From: Streptomyces katrae
Lineage (GTDB): Bacteria; Actinomycetota; Actinomycetes; Streptomycetales; Streptomycetaceae
Reading direction: 5' to 3'
Assembly (NCBI RefSeq): GCF_000717655.1
Contig: NZ_JNZY01000043.1
Coordinates: forward strand, 71,300 to 135,299
Length of the DNA stretch: 64,000 nt
A program made the translations under genes and the position numbers. Numbering within the stretch: position 1 is the stretch's first letter; every line of letters starts with the position of its first letter. Below, piece after piece: positions 16,895 through 28,096 of this stretch. The notes under the pieces were generated by a model. The model had not been told where the DNA came from. It saw only the letters and a program-made list of their open reading frames with translations, and ran no database searches.

Positions 16895-18496
16895 ATGATT
16901 CTGCAGCGCATCGGGAACAAGGGAATCCGGCTCGGCACGCTCTTCGAGCGGGCCGCGAGAAAGCACCCGTCGAACGTCGTGATCCTCGATCACGACCTGG
17001 ACATAGCCCCGGGCCTGGGGCGCCGGGCGACCGTCGCCGAGGTCGCCGACCTCATCGACGACATGGCCTCGAGGCTCTGGGCCGCGGACGTACGGCCCGG
17101 CCGCCGAGTGGTCGTCTACAAGTCCGACGGCTTCGACATCACCCTGCTGGCCTGCGCCGTCGCCCGCATCGGCGCCGTCCCGGTGCTGCTGTCGCCGAAG
17201 CTCGACGGCGAGACCGTCGCCGAACTCGTACGCCGTACCGACCAGCCCTACCTGCTCACCGACCAGAACAAGCTGGAGACGGAGCTGCCCTCCTCGGTCT
17301 TCCAGGAGGCCGGGCAGGTCCTGCTCACCTCCGGCAGCTACCAGGACGCCACCGAGCTCGCCTCGCTCGCCGGCGTCCCCCGGGTCCCCGCCGTGACGAT
17401 GCCGCCCGAGCACCCCACCCTGATCACGCACACCTCCGGCACCACCGGCACCCCCAAGCTCGCCGTCCACACCGGCGCCACCCTCGAGGCGCGCTACCGC
17501 CCGCAGGCCGCGATCACCAAGCCGCTCATACCGGGCCGCGAGACCATCGCCATGCACGTCTCCTTCGTCCACTCGCGGCTCATCACCGCCCTCGCCATCT
17601 CCCTCTTCCGCGGCTTCCCGATCGTCGTCCTCGCCGACTCCGACCCCAAGCAGGCCGCCGACCTCTTCGCCCGGCTGCGCCCCGGCATCCTGGAGGCCCA
17701 CCCCAACTCCTTCATGGAGTGGGAGGAGATGGCCGACGACCCCCGCGGGCCGCTGGCCAACGTCAAGCTCTTCAGCAGCACCTTCGACGCCATCCACCCG
17801 CGCACCGTGCAGCGGCTGCTGGGCGCGACGAAGCGCAAGGCGCCGGTCTTCGGCCAGCTCTACGGGCAGAGCGAGATCGGCCCGGCCGTCGCACGCTCCT
17901 TCTCCAAGCGCCGCGGGCTCGACGCCGACGGCCGCTGCGTGGGCATGCCCTTCCCCGGCATGACGGACGTCCGCGTCGTCAGCCGCAACGGGCTGCCGCC
18001 CTCCGAGACCAACCCCGGCTTCATCGAGGTCAAGAGCGACGGCCGGATCGTCACCTATCTCGGCGAGCAGGAACGTTACGACAAGCAGGTCAACGACGGC
18101 TGGTGGCGGATGGGCGACGTCGGCTACCGCACCAAGTGGGGCTGCGTGCACCTGCTCGACCGCGAGGTCGACCTGATCGAGGGCTTCGGCTCCACCCTCG
18201 CCGCCGAGGACACCCTCTTCACCCGGCTGGACGAGCTCGCCGAGGTCATCATCATCCCCGACGAGAGCGGCCGCGCCGTCCCCGTCGTCTGCACCAAGGA
18301 CGACAAGCCCCTCGACGCCGAGGCCTGGAAGGCCGCCGTCGCCGGACTGCCCCCGATGGCCGAGCCCGTCCAGTGGCGCCAGTCCGAACTGCCGCAGACC
18401 GCCACCACCAAGATCAAGCGGCTGGAGCTCGCCCGGCTGCTGACCGCAGGAGCCACCGCCGGCGCCACCGCCGACCGCACCGAGGAGAACGTCTGA
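16895..18496 (+). CDS. creM: ANL-superfamily adenylate-forming enzyme, candidate ATP-dependent diazotase (CreM-like)
   Basis: 533 residues. The adenylation P-loop THTSGTTGTPK is at about 171-181, A5-like YGQSEIGPAVA follows, then GDVGYRTKWGCVHLLDREVDLIEGFG and a C-terminal TTKIKR with the mobile-domain lysine. The usual GRxxDxIKxxG hinge is altered to DREVDLIEGFGS, so it may not be an ordinary acyl-CoA ligase. In the cremeomycin pathway, an enzyme of this superfamily encoded with the CreE and CreD nitrous-acid genes uses ATP and nitrite to diazotise an aminohydroxybenzoate. The same gene company here suggests the same chemistry; aryl-acid activation is the alternative. Confidence 0.7.
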   Translation: MILQRIGNKGIRLGTLFERAARKHPSNVVILDHDLDIAPGLGRRATVAEVADLIDDMASRLWAADVRPGRRVVVYKSDGFDITLLACAVARIGAVPVLLSPKLDGETVAELVRRTDQPYLLTDQNKLETELPSSVFQEAGQVLLTSGSYQDATELASLAGVPRVPAVTMPPEHPTLITHTSGTTGTPKLAVHTGATLEARYRPQAAITKPLIPGRETIAMHVSFVHSRLITALAISLFRGFPIVVLADSDPKQAADLFARLRPGILEAHPNSFMEWEEMADDPRGPLANVKLFSSTFDAIHPRTVQRLLGATKRKAPVFGQLYGQSEIGPAVARSFSKRRGLDADGRCVGMPFPGMTDVRVVSRNGLPPSETNPGFIEVKSDGRIVTYLGEQERYDKQVNDGWWRMGDVGYRTKWGCVHLLDREVDLIEGFGSTLAAEDTLFTRLDELAEVIIIPDESGRAVPVVCTKDDKPLDAEAWKAAVAGLPPMAEPVQWRQSELPQTATTKIKRLELARLLTAGATAGATADRTEENV

Positions 18497-19710
18497 TGTC
18501 GAAGCTGATCATCGTCGGCGGAGGAATCGGCGGGCTGGCCACCGCCCTCGCCACCGCCCGCCAGGGACACCGCGTCCTCGTCCTGGAACGCGCCCCCGAA
18601 TTCGCCGAGATCGGCGCCGGCATCCAGCTCGCGCCCAACGGCCTGCACGCCCTCGACCGCCTCGGCCTCGGGGACGCCGTCCGCGCCACCGCCGTACAGA
18701 TGGACGAGCTCCGGTTCATGGACGGGGTCACCGGCCGGCACGTGGTCAGCATGGACCTGACCGAGCGCTACCGCGCCCGGTTCGGCAACCCGTACGCCGT
18801 CGTCCACCGCGCCGAACTGCACACCAAGCTGCTCGAGGCCTGCCGGGCCGACGACTCCATCGAACTGCGCAGCGCCGTCACCGCCGTCGGGTACGAGCAG
18901 GACGAGACCGGCGCCAGCGTCCTCCTCGAGGACGGCGAGCGGATCACCGGCGACGCCCTGATCGGCGCCGACGGCATCCACTCCGCGATCCGCGCCCAGC
19001 TCGTCGGCGACGGCGCACCCCGCAACTCCGGGATCACCGTCTACCGGGCGGTCATCCCGATGGAGCAGGTCCCCGAGGAGCTGCGCCACCTCACCTCGGT
19101 GACCTGGTGGACCGGGCCCCACTGCCACTTCGTGCACTACCCGATCGCCGGCGGCAAGTACCTCAACCTCGCGGCCAGCAGCGACAACAACGCGACCGAG
19201 ACGCTCGCCGGGGTCCCCGCCTCCCCGGGCGACATCCGCCGCGAGTTCGCCGCCCTCGGCGAGGACGCACAGCGCCTGCTCGCCCTCGGCGAGGGCTGGA
19301 AGTCCTGGGTGCTGGTCGACCGGGACCCGGTCGACACCTGGACCGACGGCCGGGTCGCCCTGCTCGGCGACGCCGCCCACCCGATGCTCCACTACGTGGC
19401 GCAGGGCGCCTGCCAGGGCCTCGAGGACGCCGTGATCCTGGGCGACCTGCTCGACTGCGGCAGCGACGAACTCCCCGAGCGCTTCCAGAAGTTCAACGCC
19501 GAGCGGCGCGAGCGCACGGCCCGGATCCAGCTCCTCGCCCGGGAGAGCATCAAGCTCTGGCACACCTCCGGAGCCGCCGCCTCGGCCCGCAACGACCAGC
19601 TGTCCTCGTACACACCCGAGGAGCTCCACGACTACGTGGCCTGGATGCACGGCGCCCGCACACGCGACCAGTCCACCGAGAACACCGCCCCGAACGGAGA
19701 GCAGCGATGA
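18496..19710 (+). CDS. group A FAD monooxygenase (salicylate/3-hydroxybenzoate hydroxylase type)
   Basis: 404 residues with GxGxxG (IIVGGGIGGLATALA), the DG motif (LIGADGIHSAIR) and the GD motif (GRVALLGDAAHPMLHYVAQG), all complete. The closest types are NADH-dependent salicylate 1-hydroxylase and 3-hydroxybenzoate 6-hydroxylase, which hydroxylate or ipso-hydroxylate hydroxybenzoates. Its ATG shares one base with the ligase stop (TGATG). A clear paralogue lies at 46231-47424 in block B, with shared strings such as RFGNPYAVVHR and DELRFMDG. A hydroxyaminobenzoate substrate is inferred. Confidence 0.87.
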   Translation: MSKLIIVGGGIGGLATALATARQGHRVLVLERAPEFAEIGAGIQLAPNGLHALDRLGLGDAVRATAVQMDELRFMDGVTGRHVVSMDLTERYRARFGNPYAVVHRAELHTKLLEACRADDSIELRSAVTAVGYEQDETGASVLLEDGERITGDALIGADGIHSAIRAQLVGDGAPRNSGITVYRAVIPMEQVPEELRHLTSVTWWTGPHCHFVHYPIAGGKYLNLAASSDNNATETLAGVPASPGDIRREFAALGEDAQRLLALGEGWKSWVLVDRDPVDTWTDGRVALLGDAAHPMLHYVAQGACQGLEDAVILGDLLDCGSDELPERFQKFNAERRERTARIQLLARESIKLWHTSGAAASARNDQLSSYTPEELHDYVAWMHGARTRDQSTENTAPNGEQR

Positions 19711-21704
19711 ACCGGAACCAGGGTCAGAAGCAGGGACGGCACCAGGTCGCCATCATCGGCGCCGGCCCGCGCGGCCTCTCCGTCCTGGAGCGCCTGTGCG
19801 CCAACGAGCGCAGGAACCCCCGGCACTCCGCGGTCACCGTCCACGTGGTCGACCCGTCGGCGCCGGGCGCCGGCCAGGTCTGGCGCTCCGACCAGTCCCA
19901 GCACCTGCTGATGAACACGGTCGCCTCCCAGATCACCATCTACACCGACGACAGCGTCCGTACCGAGGGGCCCATCGAGCCCGGCCCGAGCCTGTACGAA
20001 TGGGCCAAGGACATCGCCTGCGACTCCGCCGACGAGGCCACCCTCGCCGAGGCCCGCCGGCTGGGCCCGAACACCTACCCCACCCGCGCCTTCTACGGGA
20101 GCTACCTGCGCGCCACCTTCGAGCGCGTCGTGGGCAACGCCCCCGCCCACGTCACCGTCGAGGTGCACCGCTCCCGGGCCGTGGCCATGGCCGACACGCA
20201 CGGCACCACCGGCGGGCAGCAGGGCGTCCGCCTCGAGAACGGCACCCGGCTCAACGACCTCGACGCGATCGTGATGGCGCAGGGCCACGTACCGGCCCGG
20301 CTGACCCCCCGCGAGGCGAAGACCGCGAGCCTGGCCCGGATCCACCACCTCACGTACGTCACGCCCGCCAACCCGGCGGACCTGGACCTGAACGTGGTGG
20401 GGCCCGGTGAGAACGTCCTGCTGCGCGGCCTCGGTCTCAACTTCTTCGACCACATGGCGCTCTTCACCGCCGGCCGCGGCGGCACCTTCGGCCGCGCCGA
20501 GGACGGTCGCCTGGTCTACCGGCCCTCCGGCAACGAGCCCGTCCTGTACGCCAGTTCGCGGCGCGGCATCCCGTACCACGCCCGCGGTGAGAACGAGAAG
20601 GGCGCGTACGGCCGCTACCTGCCGCGCCTGCTGACCCCGCAGAAGATCGCCGAGATGCGCCGCCGCTCCGAGGACGGGGAGGGCATCAGCTTCTCCGCGG
20701 ACCTGTGGCCGCTCATATCCCGCGAGACGGAGAGCGTGTACTACGGCACCCTCCTGGAGAGCCGCGGCCGCGGCGCCGAACGCGAGGGCTTCACCAAGCG
20801 CTACCTGTCGCTGGCCTCGGCGCAGGACCGGGGCTCGCTGCTGGACGTCTACGGCATCGAGGACGAGCAGCGCTGGGACTGGGAGAAGCTCTCCCGGCCG
20901 TACGGCGACCGCGAGTTCACCAGCCGCGAGGAGTTCCGGGACTGGCTGGTGGCGTACCTGGCCAAGGACGTCGCGGAGGCCAGGGCCGGCAACCTCAGCG
21001 GCCCGCTCAAGGCGGCCCTGGACGTGATGCGCGACCTGCGCAACGAGATCCGCCTCGCCGTCGACCACGGCGGCCTGGACGGCGACTCGCACCGCGACGA
21101 CCTCGAAGGCTGGTACACGCCGCTCAACGCCTTCCTCTCCATCGGCCCGCCGGCCTCCCGGATCGAGGAGATGATCGCCCTCATCGACGCCGGCGTGCTC
21201 GTCCTGACCGGTCCGGGGACCGAGATCCGCGTCGACACCGCCGCCGGCGCCGACGCCACCTTCATCGCCCAGTCCCGTACCGTGCCCGGCCCCGCCGTCC
21301 GCGCCACCGTCCTGATCGAGGCCCGGCTGCCCGAGCCCGACCTGCGGCGCACCGACGACCCGCTGCTGCGCCACCTGCTCGACACCGAGCAGTGCACCAC
21401 GTACCGCATCGCCGGCGCCGACGGCAGCAGCTACGAGTCCGGTGGCCTCGCCGTCACCGAGCGCCCGTACCGGCTGCTCGACGCCCGCGGCCGGGCCCAC
21501 CCGCGCCGGTTCGCGTACGGTGTGCCCACCGAGTCCGTGCACTGGGTCACCGCGGCCGGCATCCGCCCGGGCGTCGACTCGGTCACCCTCGGCGACTCCG
21601 ACGCCATCGCCCGCTCGGTCCTGGCCCTCCCGGCGGCGAGCGTGGTCCCCAGCGGTGTCGCGCCGCTGCCGGCCGAGACCGACCTGACCGGAGTCTTGGT
21701 ATGA
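19707..21704 (+). CDS. creE: flavin-dependent aspartate N-oxygenase (nitrosuccinate synthase, CreE-like)
   Basis: 665 residues. It opens with a Rossmann motif (VAIIGAGPRGLSVLERL) and a large FAD/NAD-binding domain of the PF13454 type, including YPTRAFYGSYLRATFERVV, GLGLNFFDHMALFT and the C-terminal YGVPTESVHWVT. This long architecture next to a fumarase-superfamily lyase is the hallmark of CreE/CreD pairs. CreE oxidises L-aspartate stepwise to nitrosuccinate. The start overlaps the previous stop (ATGA) and its own stop overlaps the lyase start the same way, so the pair is translationally coupled. Assignment is by architecture and context. Confidence 0.8.
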   Translation: MNRNQGQKQGRHQVAIIGAGPRGLSVLERLCANERRNPRHSAVTVHVVDPSAPGAGQVWRSDQSQHLLMNTVASQITIYTDDSVRTEGPIEPGPSLYEWAKDIACDSADEATLAEARRLGPNTYPTRAFYGSYLRATFERVVGNAPAHVTVEVHRSRAVAMADTHGTTGGQQGVRLENGTRLNDLDAIVMAQGHVPARLTPREAKTASLARIHHLTYVTPANPADLDLNVVGPGENVLLRGLGLNFFDHMALFTAGRGGTFGRAEDGRLVYRPSGNEPVLYASSRRGIPYHARGENEKGAYGRYLPRLLTPQKIAEMRRRSEDGEGISFSADLWPLISRETESVYYGTLLESRGRGAEREGFTKRYLSLASAQDRGSLLDVYGIEDEQRWDWEKLSRPYGDREFTSREEFRDWLVAYLAKDVAEARAGNLSGPLKAALDVMRDLRNEIRLAVDHGGLDGDSHRDDLEGWYTPLNAFLSIGPPASRIEEMIALIDAGVLVLTGPGTEIRVDTAAGADATFIAQSRTVPGPAVRATVLIEARLPEPDLRRTDDPLLRHLLDTEQCTTYRIAGADGSSYESGGLAVTERPYRLLDARGRAHPRRFAYGVPTESVHWVTAAGIRPGVDSVTLGDSDAIARSVLALPAASVVPSGVAPLPAETDLTGVLV

Positions 21705-23137
21705 GCACGGCTGGTACGAGCCGGGCGGCGCAGGACGCGCTCACCGACGCGGGCCTGCTCTCGCCGGTACGGGCCGGCACCCCCGCCGAGGAAGCCGTCT
21801 CCGACCTGGCCTGGCTCCAGGCCATGCTCGACGCCGAGGCCGCCCTGGCCCGGGCCCAGGCCGGACTCGGCACCCTCCCGGAGGCCGCCGCCGAGGCCAT
21901 CACCCGGGCGGCCCGGGCCGAGAACCTGGACCTGCGGGCCCTGGCCCTGGCCGCCCGGGAGACCGCGAACCCGGTGGTCGGTCTGGTGCAGGCGCTCACC
22001 CGGGTGGTCGCGGAGCAGGACACGCAGGGCACCGGAGCCGCCGAGTACGTGCACCGCGGCTCCACCAGCCAGGACATCTTCGACACCGGCGCCATGCTGG
22101 TCGCCGCCCGCACCCTGGGCCTGATCCGGGCCGACCTGGCCCGCACCGCCGAGGCCCTGGCCCGGCTGGCCGGTGAGCACCGGGACACGGCGATGGCGGG
22201 CCGCACGCTGGCCCTGCAGGCCGTGCCCACCACTTTCGGGCTGAAGGCGGCCGGGTGGCGGCAGCTGGTCCTGGACGCCGAACGGCGCCTGGCCCGGGTG
22301 CAGGACGACGGGCTGCCGGTGTCGCTCGGCGGCGCGGCGGGCACGCTGGCCGGCTACCTCGAATACGCCCGGATCGACGGCGCGGGGCCCCCGCTCGAGC
22401 CCGGTGCGTACCTGGACGACCTGGTCGGGGCCTTCGCCACCGAGACCGGACTCGCCCGCCCCGAACTGCCCTGGCACGTACTGCGCACCCCGGTCGCCGA
22501 TCTCGCCGCCGCGCTCGCGTTCACCGCCGGCGCGCTCGGGAAGATCGCGGTCGACGTGCAGAACCTGGCCCGGACCGAGGTGGCCGAGGTCGCCGAGCCC
22601 GCCGTGGCCGGCCGCGGCAGCTCCTCGGCCATGCCCCACAAGCGCAATCCGGTCCTGAGCACGCTGCTGCGCAGCGCCGCCCTCCAGGTCCCCGTCCTCG
22701 CCACCGGGCTCGTGCAGTGCCTGGTCTCGGAGGACGAGCGCTCGGCCGGGGCCTGGCACGCCGAATGGCAGCTGCTGCGCGAGTCCTTGCGGCTGGTCGG
22801 CGGCGCCGCCCACACCGCGGTGGAGCTCGCCGAGGGGCTGACCGCCCGGCCGGAGCGGATGCGCGCCAATCTGCTGCTGACCGGCAGTCAGGTGGTCTCC
22901 GAGCGGATCGCGGCCGTGCTCGCACCGGAGTTGGGCAAGGCAGCCGCGAAGCAGCTGCTGACCCGGGTCTCGGCCGCGGCCGAGGAGAGCGGCCGGCCCC
23001 TGTACGAACTGCTCGCCGAGGAGCCGGTGTTCAAGGGACACCGGAGCACGGACGAGCTGGCCCGGCTGTGCGATCCCGGTACGTACACCGGGGGCGCGGG
23101 CCCGCTGGTGGACCGCGCGCTGACCCGGCCGAACTGA
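21701..23137 (+). CDS. creD: nitrosuccinate lyase (aspartase/fumarase superfamily, CreD-like)
   Basis: 478 residues with the superfamily signature GSSSAMPHKRNP at residues 306-317 and the HRGSTSQDIFDTGAM segment at 118-132. By sequence alone it would be called a 3-carboxy-cis,cis-muconate cycloisomerase. Next to a CreE-like oxygenase, the better reading is nitrosuccinate lyase, which releases nitrous acid and fumarate. No other protocatechuate-pathway gene is nearby. It is the last gene of the operon; after it a TetR-type operator introduces the nitrate operon. Confidence 0.82.
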   Translation: MSTAGTSRAAQDALTDAGLLSPVRAGTPAEEAVSDLAWLQAMLDAEAALARAQAGLGTLPEAAAEAITRAARAENLDLRALALAARETANPVVGLVQALTRVVAEQDTQGTGAAEYVHRGSTSQDIFDTGAMLVAARTLGLIRADLARTAEALARLAGEHRDTAMAGRTLALQAVPTTFGLKAAGWRQLVLDAERRLARVQDDGLPVSLGGAAGTLAGYLEYARIDGAGPPLEPGAYLDDLVGAFATETGLARPELPWHVLRTPVADLAAALAFTAGALGKIAVDVQNLARTEVAEVAEPAVAGRGSSSAMPHKRNPVLSTLLRSAALQVPVLATGLVQCLVSEDERSAGAWHAEWQLLRESLRLVGGAAHTAVELAEGLTARPERMRANLLLTGSQVVSERIAAVLAPELGKAAAKQLLTRVSAAAEESGRPLYELLAEEPVFKGHRSTDELARLCDPGTYTGGAGPLVDRALTRPN

Positions 23138-23177
23138 AATCCGAAATCCCCGGATCGGCCATGGCGGTTAACTGAAC

Positions 23178-23193
23178 TGAACTGTATAGTTCA
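23178..23193. promoter_or_regulatory. TetR-type operator O3 before narK
   Basis: TGAACTGTATAGTTCA is the most symmetric copy of the block A operator and is preceded by two further TGAAC/GAAC pentamers. TATAGT at 23185-23190 could be a -10 box inside it. The narK start is 35 bases downstream. Confidence 0.7.
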
Positions 23194-23227
23194 AAGAGTC
23201 AGCCGCCGAACAGAAAGCCGAGAAGCC

Positions 23228-24611
23228 ATGACGCCGCCCGCACGGCCCGCACGGCCGGCAACCCGACGCTGGATCGAGGACTGGGACCCCGAGAACGAGG
23301 AGTTCTGGCAGCGCTCCGGCAAGCAGACCGCCCGCCGCAACCTGATCCTCTCCGTCCTCTCCGAGCACATCGGCTTCTCGGTGTGGAGCATGTGGTCGGT
23401 CCTCGTGCTCTTCATGTCACCCGAGATCGGCCTGGGCTTCACCCCCGCCCAGAAGTTCCTGCTCGTCGTCGTCCCCACCCTCGTCGGCGCCGCCCTCAGG
23501 CTCCCCTACAGCTACGCCGTGACCCGCTTCGGCGGCCGCAACTGGACCGTCTTCGCCTCGGGCGTCCTGCTCGTCCCCACCCTCGCCGCCCTGTACTTCG
23601 TGCAGCGCCCCGGCACCCCGCTGTGGGTGTTCCTGCTGATCGGCGCCGCCGGCGGGGTCGGCGGCGGCAACTTCGCCTCCTCGATGACCAACATCACCGC
23701 CCTCTTCCCGCAGCGCCTGCAGGGCTGGGCCCTCGGCATCAACGCGGGCGGCGGGAACCTCGGGGTCGCCGCGATCCAGCTGATCGGCCTGCTCGTCATC
23801 GCCACCGCGGGCAGCACCCACCCCGCGTACGTCATCGCCGTCTACCTCCCCCTCATCGTGGCGGCCTCGCTGCTCGCCGCCCTGAAGATGGACAACTTCG
23901 CGGCCGTGCGCAGCGCCCCCGGCGCCCAGCGCGAGGCCGCCCGCAACCCGCACACCTGGTGGATCTCGCTCCTCTACGTCGGCACCTTCGGCTCGTTCAT
24001 CGGCTACGGCTTCGCCTTCGGGCTGGTGCTGCAGAGCCAGTTCGGCGCCACCCCGCTCGAGTCCGCCTCGTACACCTTCCTCGGGCCGCTCCTCGGCTCG
24101 CTGTTCCGGCCGGTGGGCGGGCTGCTGTCCGACCGGTGGGGCGGGGCCCGGGTCACGCTGCTGACGTTCTGCGCGATGGCGGCGGGCACCACGGTGCTGC
24201 TGCTGGCCTCGGCGCAGGGCTCGTACGGGCTCTTCGTCGCCGGCTTCACCGTCCTGTTCGTGCTGACCGGCATAGGCAACGGCTCGACGTACAAGATGAT
24301 CCCGGCCGTCTTCGCCCGGCAGGCGGAGGAGGAGGTCACCTCCGGCCACGACGCGAGCGCGGCCTTCGCCCGGGCCCGCAGGCTGTCGGGTGCGGTCATC
24401 GGCATCGCGGGCGCGGTGGGCGCGCTCGGCGGGGTCGGGGTCAACCTGGTCTTCCGCAGTGCGTACAGCGGCCCCGCCGGGTCCGGCGAGCCCGCCTTCG
24501 CCGCCTTCCTCGGCTTCTACCTGGTGTGCATCCTGGTCACCCGGGCGGTCTACCTGCGCAGGCGGCCGGCCGGCGGGGGCGTGCCGGAGCGCGTACGGAC
24601 CGGGGCCTCCC

Positions 24612-24619
<8 letters not shown>
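23228..24619 (+). CDS. narK: NarK-type nitrate/nitrite MFS transporter
   Basis: 463 residues and about twelve membrane spans. Typical NNP-family features are present: the N-terminal WDPENEEFWQ segment, the Gly-rich nitrate signature in TM5 (GAAGGVGGGNFASSMTNI) and its second copy (FVLTGIGNGSTYKMIPAVF). It imports nitrate and/or exports nitrite. It has its own promoter region with operator O3 and overlaps the nitrate reductase gene by 8 bases, so import and reduction are one transcription unit. Confidence 0.9.
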
Positions 24620-26704
<2,085 letters not shown>

Positions 26705-26708
<4 letters not shown>

Positions 26709-28096
26709 GCGCGGGCGAGGTGCTGGTGGTAGGCGGCGGCCCGGCCGCACAGCGGTTCGCGGAGCGGCTGCACCACCACGGGCACCGGGGCGGCATCACC
26801 GTGCTCGGCGCCGAGCCGCAGGCCCCGTACCAGCGGGCGCTGCTGGGCTCCGTCCTGGACGGGACGCTGCCGGCACCCGCCCTCGCCCTGCCCGTGCTGC
26901 CCGCGGGCATCCGCCTGCACACCGGGGTCACCGTGACCCGGATCGACCGCGCGCGCCGGCTCGTCCACGCCACCGACGGCACGGCCCGCTCCGTGCACCG
27001 CTACGACACCCTGGTCCTGGCGACCGGGTCCCGCCCGGCCGTCCCCCGGATCCCGGGGCTGCCGGCCGAGGGCGCGACGGCGCTGCGGACCCTCGCCGAT
27101 GCCGCGCGGTGCGCCGCGGCGCCCCCGGGAGCCGCCGTCGTCCTGGGCGGCGGGCTGCTCGGGGTCGAGGCCGCCGCCGCGCTTCGCCGGGCCGGGCACG
27201 AGGTGGCCCTCGTCCACCGCGGGCCGCATCCGCTGCACCGGCGGCTGGACGCCGCCGCGGGCGCGCTGCTCACCCGGCGCCTGGAGGGCCTCGGGGTCGA
27301 CGTCCATGCGGGCCGTACGGCGGCCGCGTACTGCCCCGGCAAGCTCACCCTCGACGACGGTCGCGTGCTCGCGGCCGACACCCTGCTGCTGTGCACCGGC
27401 ACGGTCCCCGAGACCGGGCTCGCCCGCCGGGCCGGGCTCACCGTCCGCACCGGCGTGGTCGTCGACGGCCTCCTGCGCACCGACGACCCGCACATCCACG
27501 CCATCGGCGACTGCGCCGCCCACCCGGGCGACACCGCCGGGCACCTCGAACCCGCGTGGGCGCAGGCCGAGTCGCTGGCCCGGCAGCTCACCGGCGCCGC
27601 CCCGGCGTACGGCGGCACCCGGCAGATCACCCGGCTGCGGGTGCCCGGCCTCGACCTGGTCGCCCTGGGGCGGGGCGGGGCGGCCGCCGAGGGCGCGGAG
27701 GTGGTCGCGTTCAACGATCCGGCGCGCGGCCGGTACGCCCGCCTCACCCTGCACGGGCAGCGGATCACCGGGGCGGTCCTGCTGGGGCTGCCGCGGGCCA
27801 TCGCCGCCGTGAGCCGGTTGTACGAGCTCGGCCTGCCGGTTCCGGCCGGACGCCTGGAGCTCCTGCTCGGCATCGCACCGGCCGCGCCGGGGGCCGGCGA
27901 ACTCCCCGGCGACGCGGTCGTCTGCCGCTGCAACAACGTCACGAAGCACACCGTCACCGAGGCCTGCCGGGCCGGCGCCGCCGACCTGGCGCAGATCGCC
28001 ACGACCACCCGCGCCACCACCGGCTGCGGCGGCTGTACGGACGTCGTCCGCGCGCTGTGTGCAGCCGTACGGCCCGAAGGGGGCAGCACGTCATGA
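26705..28096 (+). CDS. FAD/NAD(P)-dependent oxidoreductase with C-terminal BFD-like [2Fe-2S] domain (nitrate reductase electron transfer)
   Basis: 463 residues. Two dinucleotide-binding motifs (VLVVGGGPAAQRF; VVLGGGLLGVEAAAAL) and IHAIGDCAAHPG define the pyridine nucleotide-disulfide reductase fold. The C-terminus carries CRCNNVTKHTV and TTGCGGCTDVVRAL, the Cys pattern of a bacterioferritin-associated-ferredoxin-like [2Fe-2S] centre. This is the usual NasB-type partner passing electrons from NAD(P)H to NasC. The GTG start overlaps the nasC stop (GTGA). It has no sirohaem or [4Fe-4S] nitrite reductase module. Confidence 0.82.

Noticed and set aside
21431..23041. 536-residue reading frame opposite the lyase gene, and similar long antisense frames across the window
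   Set aside because: They are shadows of high-GC codon use; they lack known motifs, sensible starts and ribosome sites.
21701..23137. 3-carboxy-cis,cis-muconate cycloisomerase of the protocatechuate pathway
   Set aside because: The sequence signature fits the superfamily, but no other protocatechuate gene is near and the gene is coupled to a CreE-like oxygenase, so nitrosuccinate lyase is the better call.
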